This document shows positions 47,495-56,185 of a DNA stretch of 64,000 nucleotides, in pieces; position 1 is the first letter of the stretch; each line of letters starts with the position of its first letter. The stretch is from Alisma plantago-aquatica (taxonomy: Eukaryota; Streptophyta; Magnoliopsida; Alismatales; Alismataceae). The DNA is taken from positions 1,335,165,915 through 1,335,229,914 of the forward strand of contig OY856409.1 of assembly GCA_963693085.1 (NCBI GenBank), in the 5' to 3' direction. Under the pieces are notes generated by a model, which was not told the origin of the DNA, searched no databases, and saw only the letters and a program-made list of their open reading frames with translations. The position numbers and the translations under genes were made by a program.

Positions 47495-47870
47495 GAAACT
47501 GTTTGGGGCCAAACAGTCGAGAAACCGTTTGGAGCCAAACGGTCATAAAACTGTTTGGAGCAAAAACCGTTTGGAACCAAATGGTCTTGAAACCGTTTGG
47601 ACCCAAACGGTCATAAAACCGTTTGGAACGAAAACCGTTTGCAAACGGTCGAGAAATCGTTTGGAGCCAAATGGTCTTGAAACCGTTTGGGGCCAAATGG
47701 TCGAGAAACTGTTTGGAGCCAAACGGTCTTGAAACTATTTAGAACCAAACGGTCTTGAAACCGTTTGGACCCAAAACGGTCATAAAACCATTTGGAATGA
47801 AAACTGTTTGGATCCAAACGGTATTGAAACCATTTGAGAGAAACCGTTTGGAGCCAAACGGTTTTGGAAA
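47495..47870 (+). repeat. Internal array 2: near-perfect 18-20-bp palindromes
   Basis: Units of about 26 bases carry ACCGTTTGGAGCCAAACGGT-type palindromes, e.g. CCGTTTGGAGCCAAACGG near 47530, joined by CATAAA, CTTGAA or CGAGAA. About 13 units are visible, ending about 95 bases before the accessory ATG at 47967. The arms are longer and better matched than in the LTR array. The repetitive open frames on both strands are artefacts. Confidence 0.85.
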
Positions 47871-47966
47871 ACATAATTTCACCCTTAAAATAATTTCATC
47901 CCTAAATATATTGCAATTCTTTTAACATTTTTTCCTCTTTAACATATATAATCTTCCGATTACATA

Positions 47967-49919
47967 ATGGCCTCACCTGCAAAAGAAGCCACAGGAACTG
48001 CTGACGCTCTCTTCTGGACAAGGGAGCAACTACTGGAGGACCGCACAAAGCTCCAGCAAATTGTGGACACCTACAAAAAGACCAGAAAGGTCCCACCAAA
48101 GGTTGACTTGATCAAGGTCATGAACAACCTTGAGTGAGTCAACATGTGCCTAACTAAGGACCATGTTGAAGAAGTGGAAGAAATTTCCTCCAGTGACGAA
48201 GGTTCGGAGTATGCACCAAACTCCGAGGACGAATCTCCAGTCCCAAAGTCCAAAGGTAAGAGGAAGACTGAAGAAGTCGCCAAGAGACAACCATCAAAAA
48301 AAGGGCAAGGAAGCAAGTCTGGCCCTCTACCGCAAGGGAACAGATCTTGGTAGGACATGCCATCCCTGCTGTTGCAAATCCTACCACCACCACCACTGCA
48401 GAACCTGCACCAGCTGACCTATACATCCAACACCTCCTAGTTGGTGACAAGGTGATGCAACTGACAAAGTACATCTGCCCCAACGTACTGAAGAAGATGG
48501 GGATTTATGATAGAGTCCTCGCCCTGATCGACAGTGCGAACCTCTCAAAACTCTGCTTTGTTGTAGAAAATTCTTATGTCGAACCCACGATAGAGTTCTT
48601 CACACACCTCAACAAAGAAATTGTGGACGTAAAGGACAAATGGGAAAGACGGAGGTGATCGCAGGCTGGTAACCTCACTTTTTGGTAACAAGGTTGTCTT
48701 GACTGAGAACACGCTGAATGAGATATTCATCGACCAAGATCAGATAAAAAAGGCTAAGGAGGCAAGTCTGGACCATCCCCGGTTTAACATACATACCTTC
48801 TGGAAAGCTCTGACGGGGATTCCAAACTACGAGGTGAAGACTTGCAAGGCCTCTAACATACATTCTGGCCTGGTGTGCACACTGCATAAAATTATTACAG
48901 GCACTCTTTTCCCCAGGACACAGGGTGGAAACGTTAGTATTTCCGATCTCTTTATTCTCTGGTCCATCCTCAAAGGGATGCCAGTCAACATCAGATGGAA
49001 TTTGATACAAAAGCACTCAGCTTACACCCTTGGAAAAGAAATCTGCATGGGAGGTCACATAACATCAATCTTGAAATTTCTCAAGATGGACAGACCACTA
49101 CCCAAGTGCACAGTGATAAAGGGTGACATCCTTACAAATGAGAAGAGTTTAAAGAACTCATACATCATAAAGGAGAAGGATGCAAAACTCCACTACATCT
49201 TCTGTCCTACTATCAAAGCATCTAGGACATTGTTGCCGCTTCCATAATTGGCAGATTACGATAAAGAAAAGCTTCTCTGCACTGAAGAGGAGCTTGCCAA
49301 CCTTATAGCCTCAGTCAAAACAAAGGCATGGCAGACATAGCACAGTGTCACTGCCCCCGCAGCTAGGCCTAAGAAAATTCCAGTAGCACAGTCTTCAAAG
49401 CTGCACATACAAAAACAACAACAATCAGAGATGCCCACATCAAAGATCAACCCAGAGGCGGAACCACCACACAACGTTGAAAACATAGTAACCCCAACAC
49501 CAGAACCTTTCATATTTGATCTGGATGTTGGGTTCACCTCTACAACCACCACCACTACTACCACCTTCCACCACTTTGCAACCACACCACCACCTTCCAC
49601 CATTCCACCATCCATCACTCTTCCCCCATTCTCCACAACAACGACCACCATAATTTCTTCATCCACATCCATAACTTCACCCGCATACTCCGCCTCAATC
49701 TTTTCCTCTTTAGGCATTCCATTCTCCACCTCAACGCCTGATCTCACCTTCACTTCAACCACTTTCCCCTCAACATTCCCATTTCATCCCTTCTCACTCA
49801 GGATGTCACCACCATTCCCGTCCACCACCTCATCTACCACCACCATCCCGATACTGCTAGTGACTCCATCAACAGTCACCATGCAATTCGCAGGTCCGTC
49901 AATAGTGTCTCTTTCGTAA
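47967..49919 (+). pseudogene. Accessory frame part A: plant-transposon-type domain with Ser/Thr/Pro-rich linker
   Basis: The ATG at 47967 (MASPAKEATGTADALFW) follows array 2. A TGA near 48135 interrupts, and the same register goes on with an acidic EEISSSDEGSEYAPNSEDES and a basic stretch to 48353. A frame change leads to 48347-48658 (LYIQHLLVGDKVMQLTKYI, then ENSYVEPTIEFFTHLNKEI). A second change leads to 48660-49247 (LVTSLFGNKVVLTENTLNEI, ISDLFILWSILKGMPVNIRW, GKEICMGGHITSILKFL). This order resembles, from memory, the 'putative plant transposon protein' / Athila ORF-1 type domain found in post-pol frames. After TAA 49245 and a TAG near 49338 the register continues as a Thr/Ser/Pro-rich linker to 49919. 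No enzyme motif is seen. It sits where Athila elements carry an env-like ORF, but I see no signal peptide or transmembrane segment. Confidence 0.6.
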
Positions 49920-50053
49920 GGCACTACCACCCTTCCATCTCTGGGGTCCTCTTTTCACAAGTCGGTGAGGAATTCAGATGACAATTTGACGCCATTCGAA
50001 ACCTCCTCACCGAACCTTCTAAAATATTATTATCTATTTTTTCTTGTGTGCAG
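49916..50053 (+). other. Intron-like segment inside the accessory region
   Basis: It starts C|GTAAGG at 49916 and ends with TTATTATCTATTTTTTCTTG then TGTGCAG at 50053, a very good plant 3' splice context. However, joining these two sites does not put the flanking frames in register. The upstream half also codes in the downstream register (VRHYHPSISGVLFSQVGEEF). I therefore treat splicing as unproven. Confidence 0.25.
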
Positions 50054-50713
50054 GATATCGCTTCACAGGTCTCCAAGACCGAAGAGCATACCAACGCCTT
50101 ACCAGGCATCGTCGCAAGCATCCAACAATGGCAGGAAGTAGCGTCCCAGCAAGTCGACTGCATCGACAGCCACTTACAAAACCTGCCAGAGTTGGTACTC
50201 GAGATGAAAGGCCAGCAAGAGGAGTTGGCCCAGCAAGTCGACAGGGTCTCTACGCAAACTCAACCTTTGCCTGAGACCCTCCGTGAGCTTCAGCAGCAGC
50301 AAACTGCTCAAAATACACGCTTGGATGACATCAACAACAACCTAGTACAACTCATCCACCGCCAAGACGAGGACTCCAACAAAGAACTCAACGACCTTCA
50401 CACATAAATAATGGATCTATCCGCACGACTCCACTCTTACAAAGCAAGATATGCGGATCTTAAAGATAGCCATGATGCACTGCTTGAAACCCACGAGCAT
50501 GTGCAAGTGGCACTCGAAAAGCTACAAGCAATCCATCAGCAGTGCAAGAAGAAGTTGATCACGAAGGCAGAAGAAAAGGCAGCAAATGATGATGATGACG
50601 AAAGTGAAGATGATGATGAGGACTCTAATTCCTCGGTTGACTCCAACGACGACAAATCCTCCTCAGACGATCAATCCGACGACCCATGCAATGTTGGGGA
50701 GGGCACCAGCTGA
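49917..50713 (+). pseudogene. Accessory frame part B: coiled coil and acidic tail
   Basis: This register (shifted relative to part A) reads through a TGA near 49978 into a long helical, Gln/Leu/Glu-rich stretch (QDIASQVSKTEEHTNALPGI, LELQQQQ-like segments, LDDINNNLVQLIH). There is a TAA at 50405-50407. It then continues with ARLHSYKARYADLKDSHDAL and EHVQVALEKLQAIHQQCKKK, a clear heptad-type coiled coil. An extremely acidic tail (Asp/Glu/Ser, about 40 residues) covers 50585-50690, and TGA at 50711-50713 ends it. Likely an oligomerisation or binding module; no family assigned. Confidence 0.6.
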
Positions 50714-51232
50714 GGGGCAAACCCCGCTAAAATAGGAAAGGACATAGGCCACCAAGAGGGTGGAACCAAAGATCCCAAGTCCCTCGATAACAATGGAAAT
50801 GTCATATGGGGACCGATTCTTTAACTTTTCAGCTATGGGATCCCTGGGGGACACTGCCAAAGATGCAACTTTTGCTGAGTTCCAATAATGCATACTAGGA
50901 ACTAGCATTAACCCACCCATAAAAGTCATCCATCAATACTCTGCTCTAGAGAAACCTGCGCCTTCCCCCCAGAGCAGGAAGAATCTGATAGAGTGAGTCT
51001 AGACACAGACGATAAACTCGACTCTGATTCTGACTCCGATAAAGATGAAGATCTACCTTTTTTCTTGGATGACAACGAGCAGACTTCACTTCCTCTACCA
51101 CAAGACCTTCTTCCGCCACCACCGCTACCTCACAAAATGCATGACTTGGACATGACGGCCATCTCTACATTAAATGTTCAAGACATCTTCATCCTGAATA
51201 CTATCGTAGACGATGCCAAAGATGCGGGGGGG
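50714..51232 (+). pseudogene. Accessory frame part C: acidic linker before the Ulp1 domains
   Basis: The register of part B goes on with several stops to 50992. It then opens for about 80 codons (50993-51232) with DTDDKLDSDSDSDKDEDLPF, a run of leucine/proline and MHDLDMTAISTLNVQDI. It ends in a run of ten G (51226-51235), where the register must change to continue into the first Ulp1-like domain. Confidence 0.55.
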
Positions 51233-51900
51233 GGGACATCATATACAACAATACAAAGACAAAGTGCAAGTTGACATGAGAAGACTTCTGTATCATCCTT
51301 CGACCACAATTGATGGTGAAGATGACTCTCTTCCATGTCTTCCTTGCCAATGCTATTGAGGGATTCTGGAGCCCAAAAAGGCTGCAGCCCGTCTTCAACG
51401 CTTCACCCGCTCTATCCTTAAGCTTATTACATAAGGACTTGTGGGAAAAGTCCATTGAGCGGTTGTGAACTGGAATTGCACAAAGAGCACACTACATTTC
51501 CGTGCCCTTCAGAGTTTCCGACCACTGGTTGCTCATGATTGTCAACACCGTGGCCCGCGACGCCAAGGTGTACAACTTCTGCGCCAGTGAACTAAAGGCC
51601 GGACAAATAAATTTTGTTGGATTGAAAGCTGGGTAAGCACGGTGCATACCCTTCCAGCTTCTCAAAATAATACGGGCTACTTGCCCATCTCTGTGACATG
51701 GTTGGAGCCAACCCTGGTTCCAAATCATCAAGCCAACAGTCAAAACTTTAGTTGGTTCAGGGGATTGCGCTTTTTGTACAATATGATTCATAGAAGCGCT
51801 AAATAGACAAATCCCCTTTACCGAGCTTGCAACAAAAGATATGCACTCCTTACGAGGATGTTATGCCATGGAGCTCATCTACGACAGACAATTCTTTAAG
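51233..51900 (+). pseudogene. Ulp1-like (peptidase C48) domain 1, probably catalytically dead
   Basis: Start segment: KCKLT then, past a TGA, EDFCIILRPQLMVKMTLFHV, like the Ulp1 region before the catalytic core. The His site is SDHWLLMIV (His codon 51523-51525). Twenty residues later, where the Asp belongs, VYNFCAS has Ala (51583-51585). The Cys site is GSGDCAFCTI (Cys codon 51766-51768), followed by FIEALNRQ and KDMHSLRGCYAMELIY. Seven residues before Cys, where Gln is expected, there is Thr. Stops at 51277, 51466, 51634, 51694 and 51784 are all in one unbroken register. Known family role: SUMO-specific cysteine proteases. Here the missing Asp and Gln suggest a binding-only pseudo-protease, inferred from the second copy. 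Confidence 0.75.
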
Positions 51901-52128
51901 GATCCGACAATGGCATAAGACGACATACCTCGGTATCTCTTCTCTGCTATCCAACGTCCATAAAAGCATCCATACAGGACAATTCTAAAGGAGTTGGAGA
52001 AAAAGCAACAACAAACCACCAAGGTCCCGGAACAACACTAGTGGGACCCTTATGCTTTTGATATGGCGGAGGACAAGGGGGACATCGACTTGATAACAGG
52101 GGTCACCATCAATAGATAATTCCAACCA
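51901..52128 (+). pseudogene. Linker between the two Ulp1-like domains
   Basis: Same register as both neighbours. Short charged stretches (ILKELEKKQQQTTKVPEQ, AFDMAEDKGDIDL) are broken by stops at 51916, 51961, 52039 and 52117. No motif seen. Confidence 0.55.
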
Positions 52129-52911
52129 ATGGTGCCCCTATCTGCCATAGAACCAACGTTTCCAAATTTTGACCTTAATGCATGCAAGAGCCTTTCCGAC
52201 AACGAACTCAGACTCGCCATGTCTAGGCTATACACAGAAAATGATGAGCTTGTTTTCTTGCAAGGAGATATCCTGGTAATGGCAGATTCTCTCTGTGAAA
52301 CTGTACAAATTAAAGGTTCTTTATCCGTGAGCGTGATGACTGTGTACCAGTTTCTTCTAGCACGGGACCACCCTACGATTTATATGGCGTCAGCATACAT
52401 GAAGGATGATCTATTAGGATCAAAGAACTTCGGAACCACAGAGGCACTTATCTCATATCTTCAACACACAACTCTGAAGTTCATTATGCTTCCCTTTCTT
52501 CATTCCGAACACTGGATGCTACTAGCAACAAACCTACACGAAGAAACCACAATAATCTACAATAGTTCTGACAGCCAGTTTGATCCAAACCAAAAACAGT
52601 ATGTTGTTACAGCAAAGATGCCGATGGAGGAAGTGGCTAAGGATTGTACTGAATGACTACACGATCTCCTGGGAAAACACACAAAGGCGTATGACAAAGA
52701 ACATTTCCATCGCCCAGCCTTCAGCCACAGATGTCCCCAGCAGATCAGAGAATCAAATGATTGTGGTTTCCACGTCCTCTACTGGATGTATACCATTACT
52801 GTTCTTGGCAAACAAGTGGAGGACATGAAGGACGTGGATTACCACGCTTTACGTGGAAAATTCGCAGCTAATCTCCTACGATCTCATGGAGCAAACAAGG
52901 GATTAACATAA
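52129..52911 (+). pseudogene. Ulp1-like (peptidase C48) domain 2 with complete catalytic residues
   Basis: 175 intact codons open at 52129 (MVPLSAIEPTFPNFDL). An N-terminal part of about 80 residues leads into SVMTVYQFLLARDHP. The core follows: IMLPFLHSEHWMLLATN with catalytic His at 52510-52512, IIYNSSDSQFD with Asp at 52570-52572, then one TGA (52654-52656). CPQQIRESNDCGFHVLYWM follows, with Gln at 52741-52743 and Cys at 52762-52764. It ends VDYHALRGKFAANLL and a TAA at 52909-52911. The His-Cys spacing (84 residues) and Gln-Cys spacing (7) fit Ulp1/SENP proteases. SEHW/SDHW, YNSSDS/YNFCAS and D-x-H-x-LRG recur in domain 1, which points to an internal duplication. One stop is the only visible break. 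Confidence 0.8.
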
Positions 52912-52977
52912 CCTTAATACCCTTACCCATGTACTTCTCAACCTATCACTTTGACACCCTAAGGATAGAGTGAGTGA

Positions 52978-52989
52978 TAAGTTAGGGGG
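52978..52989 (+). promoter_or_regulatory. Second polypurine-tract-like motif
   Basis: TAAGTTAGGGGG is identical to the 12 bases of the 3' PPT (54128-54139) and lies about 1.15 kb upstream of it, soon after the Ulp1 stop. It could act as an additional plus-strand primer or be a remnant of a former LTR joint. Confidence 0.4.
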
Positions 52990-53587
52990 TACACTGGGCA
53001 AGGGTGAGGTATCATATTCAAACCCTTTTCTCTTTACTCTTTCTTTCACCTCTGTTCTTCTGTACATATTTTACCTTTCCTTTGACACTTAGATCTTTCA
53101 ATAATTCCTTTGATAGAATAACTCTTACATATAAAACAATTTCTACTTTGGAAAAGAGTCACCCCTAGCTAAACTAGAGACAAGGTAGTCCTCAAATGCA
53201 ACTACATAAGTAGCATTTAGGCATGTAATGGTGAATTAATAAATCACTTTTATACTCGATTTCTATACTTTTGCTTCAATTCTGTATCAGACTCTCCACA
53301 GGCTAACATCCTGGATGAAACAAGCTAAACACTCTCAAGGACGGGAAGGAACCAGGCAAAATCCAAATCAAGGAACCTCACAAGTGGACCACCAAGTACG
53401 AAATCGTAATAAGTGCATGTCAGGAAACCCTAAGAAACAATTTTCTTCTTTTAAAAAAGAGGCTTGGCAGCCCAAATAAAATCCTAAATACCCAATTCCT
53501 AAGCCTGTGAGCATATGAATAAAAGCCTGAGTGTTGAATAAAAACATGAGAGTTGTACCATGCATAAGGACTTATACGAAGAACCAA

Positions 53588-53767
53588 TAAAGGTCTTGCC
53601 CGGCCGATACATTCAGCTTCCCTCACAATGGCAGATGTGTCACGCCTGGTACTGAGATCCTAAGGTCTCCAAGTATATGAAAAAGCTGATAAAGGACTTG
53701 CCTGACCGGTACATTTAGCTGCCCTCACAAAGGCAGATGTGTCGCGTCCGGCAGTGAGATCCCAAAA
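53588..53767. repeat. Imperfect direct repeat, period 102 bp
   Basis: TAAAGG(T/A)CTTGCC through CAGATGTGTC to GAGATCC occurs at about 53588-53665 and 53690-53767. The copies are about 80-85% alike by eye, with mainly transition differences. Confidence 0.75.
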
Positions 53768-54127
53768 GTTTAGATAAACCCTCCCCCACTAAAAAGGGGA
53801 GTTACACAACAGTCTTTAGCCAACCCTCATACCTAACTTAGCTTCTGGTAGGAATTTCAAAGAAGTATAAAACTGCTTAGAGTCGAAGACATGAATAGAA
53901 TACGATAAAGGAAAAGGTGGTCCCAATGTGAGTTACGTGATACAGAAGAAACCTAAGATCCACACAACTCTCGATACTAGAAAGAGTTAGTGTAAGAGGA
54001 AGCCCCGATAAAACTCTAGGAGATCTCTGGTTTAGAATTGAAGCAAGAGTATAGAAATCTTCACTAAATAAAATTGCCTCGCCACTACGTGTCTTAGCTC
54101 TATCCAGCTTGAGGACAAGCTAGACTC

Positions 54128-54140
54128 TAAGTTAGGGGGG
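54128..54140 (+). promoter_or_regulatory. Polypurine tract of layer 3
   Basis: TAAGTTAGGGGGG abuts the 3' LTR start TGATAACC at 54141. This is the plus-strand primer site. Confidence 0.85.
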
Positions 54141-54313
54141 TGATAACCTCCCATTTTGTGATTTTATTTTACTAGTTTTTCTTAATTTTCCATACTCTTT
54201 CTTAGATAAATTAGATATAATCCTTAACTTTCTACGTTATTATGAATTCACCATTAAAATAACATTTATCTTTTTCTTCTTACAGAAAAACCCCAAAAAA
54301 TATTGCAAAAGCC

Positions 54314-54780
54314 CCAAACGGTCCCAAGACCGAATGAAGTCCAAACGGTCCCAAGACCAAATGAAGTCCAAATGGTCCCAAGACCGGATGAAGTCCAAAC
54401 AGTCTGGAGACCGTATGAACTCAAATAGTCCCAAGACCGAATAAAGGCAAATGGTCTGGAGACCGAATGAAGTCCAAACGGTCCCAAGACCGAATGAACT
54501 CAAACGGTCCCGAGACCGAATAAAGGCAAACGGTCCCAAGACTGAATGAAGTCCAAACGGTCCCAAGACCGAATGAACTCAATCGGTCCCAAGACCGAAT
54601 AAAGGCAAACGATTTGGAAACTGAATGAAGGCAAATGGTCTCAAGACCGTATGAACTCAAACGGTCCCAAGACCGAATAAAAGCAAATGGTCTGGAGACC
54701 ACATGAAGCCAAACGGTCTCGAGACCGCATGATGCCAAACAATCCCCAAACCGTTAAAGACCCAAACAGTCCCAAAACTG
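54314..54780 (+). repeat. U3 palindromic array of the 3' LTR
   Basis: Same 26-27-bp units as in the 5' LTR (core CGGTCCCAAGACCG). There is roughly one unit fewer and the tail order differs, so the array has gained or lost units since insertion. Confidence 0.85.
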
Positions 54781-54800
54781 TTTGGGACTCCTTGGAAGCT

Positions 54801-54808
54801 TATAAATA
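54801..54808 (+). promoter_or_regulatory. TATA box of the 3' LTR
   Basis: AGCTTATAAATAGAACC is equivalent to 39489-39496, with one change (CCT to CTT) just upstream. Confidence 0.7.
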
Positions 54809-56036
54809 GAACCGAAGGAGTCCTCATTAGGCATTGAATTTTTGGATGCCCAAAGGCTGCCCCAACCGTTCCAAAGTTGTTTCATCTTCCATCCTCCGCC
54901 CCAAGGCTGCCGGTCTAAGATCCGCACTTCATCCTCAAGCTTCTTTCTCTCTCATAGACATAGAAGGTGGGAAGTGAAGAAGTCTTCATCAAGTCAACCA
55001 AGTGGTGTGAAGACAGTTGCTCTCTACTTCAAAGGGTCGACCTTCCTCCCTCCTATGTGGAGATGATGATTTATTTCTCTCTTCCCACCTCCTTCTTTGT
55101 TCTTGCCATGAGCGAGTAGTCCCATACACTAGGGTGCGGGGAGTAGCCCAGCTACCCATGTTTTCATTTCATGCATTGTAATTCATGAGTTTTCAATAGA
55201 AAAATACTATCTTTTTAGTTCAACATCAATCATTTAATGAATGTCAGTTGCTTGATCACCAACTTGTGTTATCTATTATCTACTAGTGTGAATTGTCTAA
55301 GTTTGTACTTTTAGATTTGAATATCGACTACATGTTGGTTCTTGATGTATGTAATCACCATACATATGTTCGGTATTTAGGAACATTTCTCAAGGAGTGG
55401 AGTAAACTCACCTCCAACGTTGTACTTTCATACTATGAAATGGAACCAGTTGATGTATGAAAGTACAACCTTGACCAGTCGAGGAACACACTTTGCGAGG
55501 GGAGCGATGCAAAGTAAGTGATCATTCATTTTGGGATGGCTGGAATTGCAACACTCCCACATTTCTCATAGTTAGCTATCCGAAAGGAAGCTAAGTCTAC
55601 AAAGATACTAACTATTTAGACCCTTTTCTTTGCAAGCCATGTTATTATGATGTATGTTTTGATCCATGTGTAGTGGTGGTGAAACTTGATCACATCCTAG
55701 TGGTTTCTAAATATCATTTACAACTTTAAGTTTACTTCCTTGTTATTTACTTTCTCCGCACATTAGTTTAATCATCAAACCAACCCTTTGATCTAAATAT
55801 CAACTTTTAAGTGGATAAGTATGATTATTATGTTTTTCATCTTGTTAAACTCTTAACAAGACTGTTGTCTCGTGGATTCGACCCTTAACTATACTACGAT
55901 AAGACTTCCATGTATCTTAGCATACGTGGGTAGAGATCTTATTATAGCATACACAAGGCTAAACTTAGAGACTTACTATCTGTAGGATTTTTAGTGGTGC
56001 ACGCAACTCCACGTAAGTGGGGGCTCTATAAACATA

Positions 56037-56185
56037 CTGCAACAATAACGATTACCTTCATGAACTTGAGATTGACCATCAAAATCTTCAAGATAGCATC
56101 GTCTGAAGAGGAGAAAAAGGAAGACAAATTTGAGGAGGAAAGTGATGGGGACCCCATGACCATTGGATTGAAGGTATATTGTTGA
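56037..56185 (+). pseudogene. Protease of layer 2, right part
   Basis: After the second ACATA the layer-2 frame resumes with an ATITITFMNLRLTIKIFKIA-like segment, then an acidic stretch (SSEEEKKEDKFEEESDGDPM). In Tat/Athila proteases the end of the domain reads (I/L)xLxVGxExVEFNLF, followed by a charged spacer, which this resembles. It joins to 38802 when layer 3 and one TSD copy are removed. Confidence 0.5.

Larger units (their letters stand above)
52912..54127 (+). other. 3' untranslated region of layer 3
   Basis: No coding motif is present. It contains a PPT-like copy (52978-52989) and an imperfect direct repeat (53588-53767). Short minus-strand open frames near 53370-53620 lack any motif. 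Confidence 0.6.
38803..56031 (+). mobile_element. Layer 3: Athila-like LTR retrotransposon carrying a tandem Ulp1-type accessory region
   Basis: A complete 17.2-kb element. TSD ACATA lies on both sides (38798-38802 and 56032-56036). The LTRs start TGATAACCTCCC. The 5' copy ends CTCCATCA; the 3' copy ends CTCTATAA, with the final CA changed to AA. Order: LTR, PBS, gag, protease, RT, RNase H, integrase, conserved hairpin, repeat arrays with a TATA box, accessory frame with two Ulp1-like domains, PPT, LTR. Hand comparison of about 330 bp around the TATA boxes shows roughly 20 differences between LTRs, mostly transitions. It is therefore an old but not ancient insertion. All coding parts contain stops. 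Confidence 0.85.
54141..56031 (+). mobile_element. 3' LTR of layer 3
   Basis: 1891 bp, beginning TGATAACCTCCC like the 5' LTR. It ends CTCTATAA, with the terminal CA mutated to AA, immediately before the TSD ACATA (56032-56036). The array is at 54314-54780 and the TATA box at 54801. Confidence 0.9.

Noticed and set aside
47967..49247. An envelope glycoprotein, as in some Athila elements
   Set aside because: The position is right, but I see no signal peptide, transmembrane segment or glycoprotein-like cysteine pattern. The readable motifs fit a plant-transposon-type domain instead.
49256..49762. 168-codon minus-strand open frame
   Set aside because: It is the complement of the Ser/Thr/Pro-rich linker of the accessory frame (ACC/ACN repeats read as GGT/GTG, giving Val/Gly runs). 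The plus strand has the coherent register.
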